From NCBI GenBank assembly GCA_963824475.1, contig CAWGPR010000005.1:186001-250000 (forward strand): a stretch of DNA of 64,000 nt, in the 5' to 3' direction. Under the pieces are notes generated by a model. That model was not told the origin of the DNA and did not search any database. It saw nothing but the letters and a program-made list of their open reading frames with translations. Below, one piece after another: positions 26,536-34,307 of the stretch (the first letter of the stretch is position 1; every line of letters starts with the position of its first letter). The position numbers and the translations under genes were made by a program. Source of the DNA: Roseiarcus sp963824475. GTDB taxonomy: Bacteria; Pseudomonadota; Alphaproteobacteria; Rhizobiales; Beijerinckiaceae.

Positions 26536-26955
26536 ATGGAAATCTCAATTGGCGAACTGTCCCGCCGAACGCGCGTGAAGGTGCCTACCATTCGCTATTA
26601 CAAATCGGTCGCCCTGATGCCCGCGCCACTTCGCAGCGAAGGCAAACAGCGCCGCTATGGCCAGGCCGAAGCGTCCAGGCTTACCTTCATTCGTCACGCG
26701 CGCGAGCTGGGATTCGAAATTGATGCAATCCGTACCTTGCTCGCGTTACAGGACAATCCAAGTCAGCCATGCACGACAGCCGACCGCATCGCCCGGGCGC
26801 GCCTTGCCGACGTTGAGCAGCGGATTCGCAGCCTAACGGCTCTCAAAGCCGAGTTGGAATTGATGATCAAGGGATGCGGCCACGGCTATATCGCGACATG
26901 CCGCGTGATCGAGGTTCTCGCCGATCATGGTCAATGTGCTCATGACAAGCATTAG
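26536..26955 (+). CDS. MerR-family metal-responsive activator (ZntR/CadR-like)
   Basis: A 139-residue protein. The winged helix reads ISIGELSRRTRVKVPTIRYY; a long dimerisation helix and a C-terminal metal loop follow. Cys79, Cys114 and Cys122 match the three-cysteine pattern of Zn/Cd/Pb sensors, with an extra Cys134 in a His-containing tail. It starts at ATG after gaggtcgaag. It should activate the divergent CDF operon through the dyad at 26504-26520. After its stop the phage sequence resumes, so the gene marks the right end of the insert. Confidence 0.85.
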   Translation: MEISIGELSRRTRVKVPTIRYYKSVALMPAPLRSEGKQRRYGQAEASRLTFIRHARELGFEIDAIRTLLALQDNPSQPCTTADRIARARLADVEQRIRSLTALKAELELMIKGCGHGYIATCRVIEVLADHGQCAHDKH

Positions 26956-26959
26956 CCGC

Positions 26960-27043
26960 GAACCCGACTGCGACGTCCACCGTCGCGATCAACGCCGGCG
27001 CCAGGATCAGCGCAGCGATCGCTTTGTCAAAGCTGCTGAATAT
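26960..27043 (-). pseudogene. Holin-like gene, N-terminal fragment
   Basis: After a strong AGGAGG (27049-27054, minus strand) and 5 bp, the frame reads ATA then FSSFDKAIAALILAPALIA and TVDVAVGF, a first helix typical of small phage holin-type proteins; ATA stands where ATG is expected. Similarity to a membrane protein ends at about 26965, where the MerR gene begins. The C-terminal half is at 25452-25560. Together they suggest one gene of about 65-70 codons split by the metal-efflux insert. Confidence 0.6.
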
Positions 27044-27066
27044 CTCGGCCTCCTGTGGTTTCGCCC

Positions 27067-27327
27067 TTATTCAGGCGGCGGGCCGCCGTCCTTGTGGCGG
27101 CCGAGCCAGTAAGCGACGACCGCGCCAAAACCGGCGGTTAAGCCCCCGACCACGCCCGGCGTGATGTCGTCATTCGGAATGGTGAAGATCAGGCAGTAGG
27201 CGACCGAGCCGAGCATTCCCAGGACGATCAGGAGCGAAATCGTCAACGGGCCCTTCGTCTCGTCGAACCGGGCCGCGACGGCCAATAAAATCGCCGTGAA
27301 CAGAACGGCGACGCCGACGGCGAACAC
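27067..27327 (-). CDS. Small membrane protein of the lysis cluster
   Basis: An 86-residue protein with three hydrophobic stretches (about 1-20, 27-48 and 58-75) and a charged, Pro-rich end (GRHKDGGPPPE). It lies between the endolysin and the split holin-like gene, where phages place holins and related membrane proteins. No enzyme motif is present. A holin role is inferred from size, topology and position only. Confidence 0.6.
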   Translation of the reverse strand: MFAVGVAVLFTAILLAVAARFDETKGPLTISLLIVLGMLGSVAYCLIFTIPNDDITPGVVGGLTAGFGAVVAYWLGRHKDGGPPPE

Positions 27328-27333
27328 CGGCCG

Positions 27334-27489
27334 TTAGGCGCCGATGTCGAAGGGCGGCGGCGGGTTGACGATCTCGGCGGCGATCATCTTATTCAGGGGG
27401 TTCGGGATCAGCCACACCAGGAGCGGCGGAACCGCGGCGAGAGGCCACCACCATCGCGCCAAATTGACGACCGGGCTGGCGCTCATCAT
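27334..27489 (-). CDS. 51-residue single-TM protein of the lysis cluster
   Basis: Its ATG overlaps the stop codon of the endolysin gene (ATGA), and it encodes one hydrophobic helix (LARWWWPLAAVPPLLVWLIP) followed by NPLNKMIAAEIVNPPPPF. A holin, pinholin or spanin-like part is likely. The PPLLVWLIPN segment resembles the end of the neighbouring split gene, so the two may be paralogues. Confidence 0.62.
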   Translation of the reverse strand: MMSASPVVNLARWWWPLAAVPPLLVWLIPNPLNKMIAAEIVNPPPPFDIGA

Positions 27490-28238
27490 ACAATTTCAAC
27501 ATTCTCGCCGGCCATGACGTTCAGTCGAAGCGGAGTGTCCGAAGCCAGTGTCAGCCTAACGACCTGTTCCGGCTTCTCCATCGGCGCGCCTTCATCCTCT
27601 GGATGCTGTATCGGCTCGTCCTCCGAAACCTCCGGCGGCGGCGCAGTCGCATCGGTTTTCTTCAGCGACTTCTTGAACTTGTTGTAATATCCTTGGATCG
27701 TTTCGGCCTTGTCGAGGACGTTGACGACGCGCCGGGCGTTGTAGGCGTCTTCGGTCGTCCCGTTGAAGTATTTTGGCAAGCCGACGCCCGTGAACCACCC
27801 GACTGTCATGCCGTCGTAGAGCACCAGCACCGAGACCTCGTCCTCCAACATCTTCTCTGGAAACTGATGAAGGTCGGCGCCGATGTTGTAGCCAGCCTTG
27901 AGACGGTCCTTGCCCTTTTTGTAGTTGTCCTCCCACGTCAACTGCGGATGGCCGCGGCCATAATAAGCCTTGCCGTGGGGTCCGACCGGCTTGCCATAGG
28001 ACTTGCCAGAGCCCTTGCCGACCTCTTCGACCGGCCGCATTTTTTGCCCCGTCTCGTGGAAGACCGTGGCGAAGCAATACGAAAGCCAATTGGTCCCATC
28101 GCGCGGGTTTGGCTTCTCGAAATGGTCCTCCCAGACGGCCAGCATGTAATTGCAGCCGTCGACTTGGCTTTGGGTCATCGTCCCGCCGAACAAGTCTTTT
28201 CGGACGGTGGTGAAGAAGTGCTCTCGATCATAGGGCAT
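27486..28238 (-). CDS. Endolysin, GH19 chitinase-like
   Basis: A 250-residue protein. The N-terminal domain (about 1-190) resembles GH19-type phage lysozymes: the catalytic Glu is in SYCFATVFHETGQKM, and GRGHPQLTWEDNYKKG corresponds to the substrate-binding YKGRGYIQLTG block. A charged C-terminal stretch (EDEPIQHPEDEG) precedes a small terminal strand region. No signal peptide is seen, so release needs a holin, consistent with the two or three small membrane genes that follow. It should cleave the glycan strands of peptidoglycan. Confidence 0.8.
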   Translation of the reverse strand: MPYDREHFFTTVRKDLFGGTMTQSQVDGCNYMLAVWEDHFEKPNPRDGTNWLSYCFATVFHETGQKMRPVEEVGKGSGKSYGKPVGPHGKAYYGRGHPQLTWEDNYKKGKDRLKAGYNIGADLHQFPEKMLEDEVSVLVLYDGMTVGWFTGVGLPKYFNGTTEDAYNARRVVNVLDKAETIQGYYNKFKKSLKKTDATAPPPEVSEDEPIQHPEDEGAPMEKPEQVVRLTLASDTPLRLNVMAGENVEIV

Positions 28239-28290
28239 TCGATCGCTCCCGATGCCCCCGTGCGTTCCTAACCTTCGGCCAGGCGCGCCT

Positions 28291-28740
28291 TTAGCGCGGC
28301 TGCCTGACCGGCTCGACGATCGGCGGCTTGGCCTCCACTTCCTCCCACGGCGGCCAGGCGTCCGGGTCGATCACGATATTTCGCCAGCCGTGGTCGGGGA
28401 TGTAGGCGAGCGCGACATAGTGGCCGTGAACGGGACCGGGAGGCCTCGGCCACACCGCTCCCGGCGGCAACGTCACATGCGGCGCACCTTCCTCTTCGGG
28501 CGGCGGCGGCACGGGAATAACCGGATTGCTTCTGGTCGGGCCGAGCCACAAGCCCGGCGCGCTCGGAACGTGCGGGACTTCCGGGATGTCGGGATGCGCC
28601 GGCTCCTCGTAATCCGGATCCTCCGGCGCCGGCATGTCGTCGGGATTCTCCGGGTCCGGCGGCTCTCCGGGTCCGGGGCGTCGGCGCGGCCTGATGCGCA
28701 GATCGCGGCCGGAAACGACATAGGCTGATCGTTGCGACAT
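28291..28740 (-). CDS. Pro-rich phage protein of unknown function
   Basis: A 149-residue protein. Residues 20-100 are very rich in Pro, Glu and Asp (EPPDPENPDDMPAPEDPDYE), probably an extended linker; the C-terminal ~45 residues (VHGHYVALAYIPDHGWRNIV) look folded. I recognise no family. It sits between the GpZ-like/DUF6496-like genes and the endolysin on the same strand. Confidence 0.55.
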   Translation of the reverse strand: MSQRSAYVVSGRDLRIRPRRRPGPGEPPDPENPDDMPAPEDPDYEEPAHPDIPEVPHVPSAPGLWLGPTRSNPVIPVPPPPEEEGAPHVTLPPGAVWPRPPGPVHGHYVALAYIPDHGWRNIVIDPDAWPPWEEVEAKPPIVEPVRQPR

Positions 28741-28769
28741 TGGTGTCCTCTCCTTCTGCGAGCCTTAAC

Positions 28770-28943
28770 TTATTTGATCCCCTTGGGGATCCTGATGTGA
28801 GCCTTCCGAGCGTCGCTCCGGGCAGTCGCAAAAGCGCGGGCGATCGCCTGCTTGCGCGGGACGTGGGCGTGACGCTCGGCGGCGATGTTCTTGCCGACGT
28901 TGGCCCTGATAGTCCGCGCCGTCCGACCGTGCTTGAGCGGCAT
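28770..28943 (-). CDS. Small basic phage protein (DUF6496-like)
   Basis: A 57-residue basic protein starting at the ATG at 28943, 5 bp after the upstream gene ends. It contains RKQAIARAFATARSDARK, close to the KQAIAI-SEAR pattern of a small phage/plasmid family with no known role. Reading on the opposite frame gives no better candidate. Confidence 0.6.
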   Translation of the reverse strand: MPLKHGRTARTIRANVGKNIAAERHAHVPRKQAIARAFATARSDARKAHIRIPKGIK

Positions 28944-28948
28944 GACGT

Positions 28949-29488
28949 TCACCCTCCGCCGGCGAACTGCGCCGGAAACAGTTGCTCGAGATGATGGGCG
29001 AGCCGCGCCGGCAATCGCTCGCGAACCGCCGCCTCGAACGCCCCCGGAACCGCGCCGCGCACCATTTCTTGCGGCATCGCCGGCCCCCAAAGCTTGACAA
29101 TCGGAAATCGCGCCTTGGTGGCGCGGCGGAAGACCTGGCCGCCCAACGGACGAACGATGAAAGTCGAGGGAAACACCCGCCGCTGGCCCCATGGCCGGGC
29201 GGAAACGCCGGCGCGCCGCTGCTCGGCGCCGAACGATTGCAGCGACAAATAGCCGCCGGTCGAGTTGATTTCATAGACCGGCTCGCGCCTGGCCGGGCGG
29301 ATGCTCAAGCCTTGCCGCACGGCGGCGTAGGGCAGTCCCATTTGCCGACCGAGCGTGCGCACGACTTGAGTGCGGGCGGCGTTGCCGGCGTCGTTGACCG
29401 CGTATCGCAGCGCGTCGGCCGAACGCTCCGCCCCAGCGGCGCACAATCGCCGCCAGTCTTCAAGCTCGCTGACGTCGAGCGTCACCAT
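28949..29488 (-). CDS. Minor tail protein Z-like
   Basis: About 180 residues from the ATG at 29488 (an in-frame upstream start gives an Arg-rich extension that overlaps the previous gene). The block VFPSTFIVRPLGGQVFRRATK, then LWGPAMPQEMVRGAVPGAFE, is characteristic of prophage minor tail protein Z. In lambda, gpZ helps complete the tail end that joins the head. It lies after the tube gene, as in many Mu/P2 hybrids. Confidence 0.72.
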   Translation of the reverse strand: MVTLDVSELEDWRRLCAAGAERSADALRYAVNDAGNAARTQVVRTLGRQMGLPYAAVRQGLSIRPARREPVYEINSTGGYLSLQSFGAEQRRAGVSARPWGQRRVFPSTFIVRPLGGQVFRRATKARFPIVKLWGPAMPQEMVRGAVPGAFEAAVRERLPARLAHHLEQLFPAQFAGGG

Positions 29489-29492
29489 CTTT

Positions 29493-29723
29493 TCACGCCG
29501 GCGAGCTTGGCGCGGACGCGAGCTTTCGACCCGTCTTCGGGTCGATGTTGATTGGCTCTGAGCCGTAGGGCGTGGCGTAAACCGACGCCGCCGAAGCCTT
29601 GCCAAGCCTGAGCGAGACTTTCGGCCGCTCGCCCTTGGCCTCCGTTCTCGTCTTCGCCTCCGTTCTCGTCTTCGCTGGCGTCTCCGGCGCCGGCGCCGGC
29701 GTTGGCGTTGGTTCGCGAGCCAT
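29493..29723 (-). CDS. Small Pro/Thr/Lys-rich phage protein
   Basis: A 76-residue protein from MAREPTPTP (an ATG 9 bp upstream is also possible). It has a Pro-Thr-Ala rich start, a tandem KTRTEA KTRTEA repeat, then a short folded-looking end with YGSEPINIDPKTGRKLA. It overlaps no other gene and ends 4 bp before the GpZ-like start. Its function is unknown. Confidence 0.5.
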   Translation of the reverse strand: MAREPTPTPAPAPETPAKTRTEAKTRTEAKGERPKVSLRLGKASAASVYATPYGSEPINIDPKTGRKLASAPSSPA

Positions 29724-29778
29724 GAGGGTCAACCTCTAAGTAATTTGAATCCCCTCATAGCACTGGTGTGTGAAAGTT

Positions 29779-30318
29779 TCACGCGCTCGCTGGAATGCGC
29801 AGGATGGCGTTGTGGTCTTGGTTCAAATCCTCGCCGCCGACCCGCCGCGCGGAAATGAAGAAATCCCAAAAGTAGATTTCATCGTCTCCGAGATAGAGCT
29901 CATAGTGGGTGATGCCGCGGATCGAATATTCGTGCGCTTGCAAGTCGCCCTTGCGAAACGAGGTCGGGTTGACCCGGCCGAGCCGGCCCTCGAACACCGC
30001 CTTGGCCTCCATCGCCTCGCCGCTGCGCCGGTCGCGCACCAGCCCATAGATGGTGAAGATTTGCCGCGCTCGATTCGACTGACCGATCAGCGTCATCACG
30101 TGCGGGGTCCAGCCGGCCAGATTGAAGGTCACTTCCAGCCGCGCGATGTGAGTGTCGACCTCGATCGCGATCGCCGCGCCGCCCGCGGCGTGATCAACGA
30201 AATTCTCCGCCAATTCCGGCAGCTTGACCTCTTGCAGCGCTAGATGATTGGAGGCGGCGGGGTCGTGATCGCCAGCGAAGAGGTTGGCGCTCTCCATCAC
30301 GTAAACGGTATTTGCCAT
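29779..30318 (-). CDS. Major tail tube protein (FII-like)
   Basis: A 179-residue protein matching the P2 FII family: NLFAGDHDPAASNHLALQEVKLPELAENFVDH in outline, IEVDTHIARLEVTFNLAGW, and GITHYELYLGDDEIYFWD. It follows the sheath gene by 30 bp, the universal sheath-tube order of contractile tails. It polymerises into the inner tube through which DNA passes. Confidence 0.88.
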   Translation of the reverse strand: MANTVYVMESANLFAGDHDPAASNHLALQEVKLPELAENFVDHAAGGAAIAIEVDTHIARLEVTFNLAGWTPHVMTLIGQSNRARQIFTIYGLVRDRRSGEAMEAKAVFEGRLGRVNPTSFRKGDLQAHEYSIRGITHYELYLGDDEIYFWDFFISARRVGGEDLNQDHNAILRIPASA

Positions 30319-30348
30319 TGTACTCTCCGATTGGTTGCCTTTCCGCCA

Positions 30349-31896
30349 TTACGCCGCGATGCCGAGCATCCGCTCGAGCTGGGCGATGGTCGCGTCGATC
30401 GCTTCGCGGTAGCGGGACAACTCGATGGTGATGTGCCTCAGGACCGGCGGCTCCTCCGCTTTGAAGCCGATGGTCAGCTTGCCGAGCCGGATCTGCTCGG
30501 CCGAATTCTTGGCGCCGGTGAAGGTGACCCGATAGCCGAGAATATTCTGCGCCGCTTGCAGGTCGCGGAGGAAAAAGCCCATCGTGTTGAGGATCGCCTG
30601 CACCGTCTGGCCGGTGATGTTGAAGCGGCCGAGGAAGAAGCGCAGCGCCCGGATCAGCCCGATGTGGATGTAATCGCGGCCCCGCGTGACGTTGTAGAAC
30701 CGCCACAGCTCGTCCTCGCCGGCGTTGTCAGTGCCGATGAACACAAAGCCGCCGGAAGCGATGGCGAAGTCGGAGCCGATCTCCCCGCGCACCAGCACGC
30801 CGATGTTGGCGGTGAGCAATTCCTGGCCCTCATTCTCGCCGTCGAGAATCGAGAAGTCGATGTCGCGGCCAGGCGCGATGATGCCCTGCACCGGCTGGTT
30901 GGCCCACGAGTGAAACGGCGCGCCCTGCTCGTGGTCGCGCCGCACCCCGATGCCGGCGACGCGCGGGCTGAGCGGCCGGGAGACGACCGCTCCGGTCAGC
31001 GAATTGAACACTTGCACGCCGCCGGAAATCGGAATGAGCCGGCCCGATTGCATCGTTTCGCGCCAGTCGAAATCGTTCTGCAGATTGATGCCGCTCAATT
31101 CGACCACCGCGTGGCCGAGCAATTGTTCGAGCACGAACGGCAACGCCGCGCAGACCGGATTAGCGCCTAGCCCCATATAGGCCAGGAAGGTGGCCGGCTG
31201 TCCCTCTTCCGCGTCCTCGTCCTCCTCATCATGCTCCGGGGTCGGCGCGGTGACGGTCGGGGCCGTTTGATAACCCGCGCCCTTCTCGTCAATGATCGCG
31301 TCGCCGAGCGAGCCATCGTCCTGGCCGATCGCATGGGCGACCGCCGGAATCGTCGGATTGCCGCCGCCGGTGAATTCGAGCTCATAGGTCTCGCCCTGCA
31401 CATAGCCGCGTCCGCGAGAGGTCTGCGTGATCCGCCCGACTGTATCGCTGAGCGCGGTCTGCCCGGTATAGCCGGGGGCGATGATGAGCCGCGGGGTGAA
31501 GCCCAACAGCGACGGAGCGCGCAACAGCGCGTGAACGCCGGTTTGCTCGGTCGCCGAGCCGACGATGCCGGCGATCGTTTGGTTGAGCCGTTCGGTCGGG
31601 TCGTCGCTCTCGCCGGCTTGGGTGCGCACGACGATGGTGCGCGCCGCCCGCTGCAATTCGCCAAGCTGGTCGGCGATCCCTTCCAGCGCGTCGCGCAGAT
31701 AACCTTGGGTCCCGAGCTTGCGCACCAGCGTTCCGTCGTTGGTGCGGACCAAAACCGGGGTGTTGAGCGGAAAGGCGTCGGGGTCGGCGCCGGCGGCCGG
31801 GCCGACGAGGCCGATGGTCGAAAGATCGGCGCCGAGAACGGGCCGAGCCTCCTCGTCAACGCGGCGGATGGAAATGCCGAAATGCGGATCCGTCAT
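30349..31896 (-). CDS. Contractile tail sheath protein
   Basis: A 515-residue tail sheath protein. The N-terminal part has STIGLVGPAAGADPDAFPLN, the centre HALLRAPSLLGFTPRLIIAPGYT and the variable insert, and the C-terminal part the conserved SLTGAVVSRPLSPRVAGIGVR, VRGEIGSDFAIA and FYNVTRGRDYIHI blocks. It identifies the phage as a myovirus-type particle. It is cotranscribed with the tube gene downstream. Confidence 0.92.
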   Translation of the reverse strand: MTDPHFGISIRRVDEEARPVLGADLSTIGLVGPAAGADPDAFPLNTPVLVRTNDGTLVRKLGTQGYLRDALEGIADQLGELQRAARTIVVRTQAGESDDPTERLNQTIAGIVGSATEQTGVHALLRAPSLLGFTPRLIIAPGYTGQTALSDTVGRITQTSRGRGYVQGETYELEFTGGGNPTIPAVAHAIGQDDGSLGDAIIDEKGAGYQTAPTVTAPTPEHDEEDEDAEEGQPATFLAYMGLGANPVCAALPFVLEQLLGHAVVELSGINLQNDFDWRETMQSGRLIPISGGVQVFNSLTGAVVSRPLSPRVAGIGVRRDHEQGAPFHSWANQPVQGIIAPGRDIDFSILDGENEGQELLTANIGVLVRGEIGSDFAIASGGFVFIGTDNAGEDELWRFYNVTRGRDYIHIGLIRALRFFLGRFNITGQTVQAILNTMGFFLRDLQAAQNILGYRVTFTGAKNSAEQIRLGKLTIGFKAEEPPVLRHITIELSRYREAIDATIAQLERMLGIAA

Positions 31897-31911
31897 GGCG
31901 GTTCTCCTGGC

Positions 31912-32163
31912 TCAAAACTCCGAGGCTGGCACGGCGATGTGAAGCGAGTCGCGGCTGTCGCTCAAGAGCCGCAGGGTGACGGCGAGCGCCTGCGGCTGCG
32001 GCTGGCCGACGTCGTCCAACGGACTTATCGGCTTGACCTCAGCGGCGAAGACGCGCAATTCGCGGACGAATCGGCCGGTGACTTCGTCGCGCACGACCGG
32101 AGTGACGACGATGCTCGTCACATCGCCGACCGTCAGCGATTGCTGAGTGGTCAAGACCGTCAC
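31912..32163 (-). CDS. Small phage protein upstream of the sheath gene
   Basis: An 83-residue, mostly beta protein (TTQQSLTVGDVTSIVVTPV; FVRELRVFA; ALAVTLRLL). It ends 15 bp before the sheath start and is on the same strand. No family is recognised. Its position between fibre and sheath genes suggests a structural or assembly role. Confidence 0.55.
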   Translation of the reverse strand: MTVLTTQQSLTVGDVTSIVVTPVVRDEVTGRFVRELRVFAAEVKPISPLDDVGQPQPQALAVTLRLLSDSRDSLHIAVPASEF

Positions 32164-32209
32164 GGCGTTCGTTCCTTAACACGAGGCAATCGGCGGGTCA
32201 TCGCGGGGC

Positions 32210-32575
32210 TCATTGACTCGAAGGCGGCTCGATCGGGGCCGAATGGCGCACTGACTCTGCCAGCTCCTCAAAGCGCTTCTCGAACGCTCCCGCCATCGTC
32301 TCAAAACGCTTCCCGTACTCAGTCAGGCTGGCAAGCATCATAGCGTCGAAGCGCTTCTCGAAATCGAGGAGCTTCGCGTTGAGCGTGTCATCGACCTCCT
32401 GCTCAAGAGCAGTGAGGCGGCGCGCATGATCCTCGACGTGCCGCAGGGCGTCGTCGGACTTTTTCGCCGCGAGCAAAAATTGCTCTTGCTCTGCGGTCAT
32501 CTCCGAGCGGTGGCTTAGAGGCTCTGGCCTGCTGACCGGAATGGGGCGGCCGTCGTTGTCGCGCGCCATGTTCAT
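32210..32575 (-). CDS. Coiled-coil phage protein
   Basis: A 121-residue protein, charged and helical from about residue 25 to 110, with heptad-like repeats (KRFDAMMLASLTEYGKRFE, then FEKRFEELAESV). Its ATG overlaps the stop of the fibre gene. Coiled coils of this type often act as fibre chaperones or attachment proteins; that is inference from position. Confidence 0.55.
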   Translation of the reverse strand: MNMARDNDGRPIPVSRPEPLSHRSEMTAEQEQFLLAAKKSDDALRHVEDHARRLTALEQEVDDTLNAKLLDFEKRFDAMMLASLTEYGKRFETMAGAFEKRFEELAESVRHSAPIEPPSSQ

Positions 32576-34116
32576 TCAAACCTTATGATGAAGTTGAGCG
32601 CCAGGAACGGCGGCATATTGTTGTGCGCCCACTGGTCGCCCGCGCCATGGGTCGCGACGCCTGTGTGAGCGAGGTGAACTCCTAGATCGCTCGTCGCGTG
32701 GGCGAGCCATGTCCCGACGGCGGCGGCGTGAAGACCAGTCCCGCTGCCATGAGAGGTAAAGTGATGCTCTCCTTGATTGAGCAGCGGGCTCGGGAGGCCG
32801 TTGGCGCCCCACATAAAGCCGAAGCTGCCGGGCAAGGGGATGGTGTGCGCATGACCAGGATCGCCATGGCCGTGTCCCGGATCGTGCACGCCGTGGGTGT
32901 GGCTAGGATCAGCAAGAGCGTGGGCGTGCGCCGGATCGCCGACGCCATGGGCGTGGTGCGGCATCTCATTGACGGTGAGAGAGTGGTTAATCGTTCCGCC
33001 CGCTGCGTTCAGACCCCATGTGTTGCCTGCGCCGACCACGGTGCGATCGAGTAGATTGGGGACGGCGAAAGTGCTGACGCCGTCGCCGCCGTAGTGAGCG
33101 CCGAAGACCGCGAACAGAAGGGGCGCGTCGGCGATGTTGTAGACAGCGCCGTCGCAACGCAGGAAATTCGCCGGCAAGGTCGCGCTCGCCCAGGCGATGA
33201 CGCCGCCGACCGGGACGGCGATGGCGTTCAATTCGCGCCGCAGCGTCGCAGCGAAATTGGGATCGTTGCCGAGCGCCGCCGCCGTCCGAGCAAAATTGTT
33301 GAGGCTCGCCGGCGCGCCGGTTTGCAAGCTCGCCACCCCTTCATTCACCCGCCGGCGGGTCCAGAACGATGTTGGCATTGTCGCGTCGTCGGCGATCGCG
33401 TCCGGCGCCACGCCCCTGACCACGGCGGTGAACGACCGTGTGCCGTCACGCCAAACATACTGATCGGGGTTGAGGCCCGCTTCCTCCAACGCCTGGCGGG
33501 CCGCTTCGACATAAATTCGATCCTCGGCCGTCTGAGCGGCGTCGCGCTCGGTGGCCTGGGCGGAGATCAGCGCCCGCTCCCAATAGGAGCGCGTCGCCTC
33601 GCTCACTCCCGGCGCGGCCGAAATGACCCAATCGTCGAACGGTCCAGACGAGCCGTAGGCCGCGAGGACTTTGGTCAGGAGATAGCCGGTCTCTCGATCG
33701 TAGGCCTCGACATAGCCGACCGCGTAATCGTCCGGCGTGCTGGTGCGTTGGATCGCCACGAACGGCGTCGGAGTGAACAGGTCGCGTTGCGGCCCTTCCT
33801 CGACAAAAAAGTGGATGCGCTCGTCCGGGATCAACGACGCTTCGGTGCTCGACCGCACCAGAAGAAAGCCCAGCTCGGCGGCGAGGGTTATGACCTCCAG
33901 GGCCGGCAGCAGCACTTCGTTGATGCGGGCGAGCGCCAACTCCTCGAACACACGGATTGCCTCGTCGTAATCGGCCCGCTGATCCTCAAGCGCCCTCAGG
34001 CGGCCTTCGATCGCCGCCATCGCCCGCCGCCAGGTCCCGATGACCGGATCGTTCGGCGTCATGGCGAATTCCTCGTCGAGGCGAAGCATCCGCGTTGTGT
34101 CGACGACGTCGTTCAT
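32572..34116 (-). CDS. Tail fibre with collar domain and His-rich tip
   Basis: 514 residues from the ATG at 34116, which overlaps the stop of the small gene upstream (ATGA). Residues 330-400 form a phage tail collar domain: GGVIAWASATLPANFLRCDG, then FAVPNLLDRTVVGAG. The following ~60 residues carry many His in HAHA and HTHG-like steps (MPHHAHGVGDPAHAHALAD), as in T4 gp12-type fibres where His bind metal ions on the trimer axis. The end is GDQWAHNNMPPFLALNFIIRF, a typical fibre terminus. It should recognise the host surface. Confidence 0.83.
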   Translation of the reverse strand: MNDVVDTTRMLRLDEEFAMTPNDPVIGTWRRAMAAIEGRLRALEDQRADYDEAIRVFEELALARINEVLLPALEVITLAAELGFLLVRSSTEASLIPDERIHFFVEEGPQRDLFTPTPFVAIQRTSTPDDYAVGYVEAYDRETGYLLTKVLAAYGSSGPFDDWVISAAPGVSEATRSYWERALISAQATERDAAQTAEDRIYVEAARQALEEAGLNPDQYVWRDGTRSFTAVVRGVAPDAIADDATMPTSFWTRRRVNEGVASLQTGAPASLNNFARTAAALGNDPNFAATLRRELNAIAVPVGGVIAWASATLPANFLRCDGAVYNIADAPLLFAVFGAHYGGDGVSTFAVPNLLDRTVVGAGNTWGLNAAGGTINHSLTVNEMPHHAHGVGDPAHAHALADPSHTHGVHDPGHGHGDPGHAHTIPLPGSFGFMWGANGLPSPLLNQGEHHFTSHGSGTGLHAAAVGTWLAHATSDLGVHLAHTGVATHGAGDQWAHNNMPPFLALNFIIRFE

Positions 34117-34307
34117 GGCGTTGGCGCGGGCTCGGCCGAGTGGATGACCTTGGCGATTTTCTTCGCGATATCGCCGCGCACAATCTGGCGATCGGCCGGC
34201 GAGAAGTTGCGCCCGCCGTAACGGATCGATCGCCACAACTGGACGCGATAATAGGCGTCGTCGACGAACTCAGGCAGCGCGGGGAGCGACTTGGGACGTT
34301 CAGCCAT
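34113..34307 (-). CDS. Small phage tail-region protein
   Basis: A 64-residue protein (LPALPEFVDDAYYRVQLWRS; PADRQIVRGDIAKKIAKVI) with ATGA overlaps at both ends, to the large tail protein upstream and the fibre downstream. Such overlaps mean tight translational coupling with the fibre. The family is unknown. Confidence 0.55.
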   Translation of the reverse strand: MAERPKSLPALPEFVDDAYYRVQLWRSIRYGGRNFSPADRQIVRGDIAKKIAKVIHSAEPAPTP

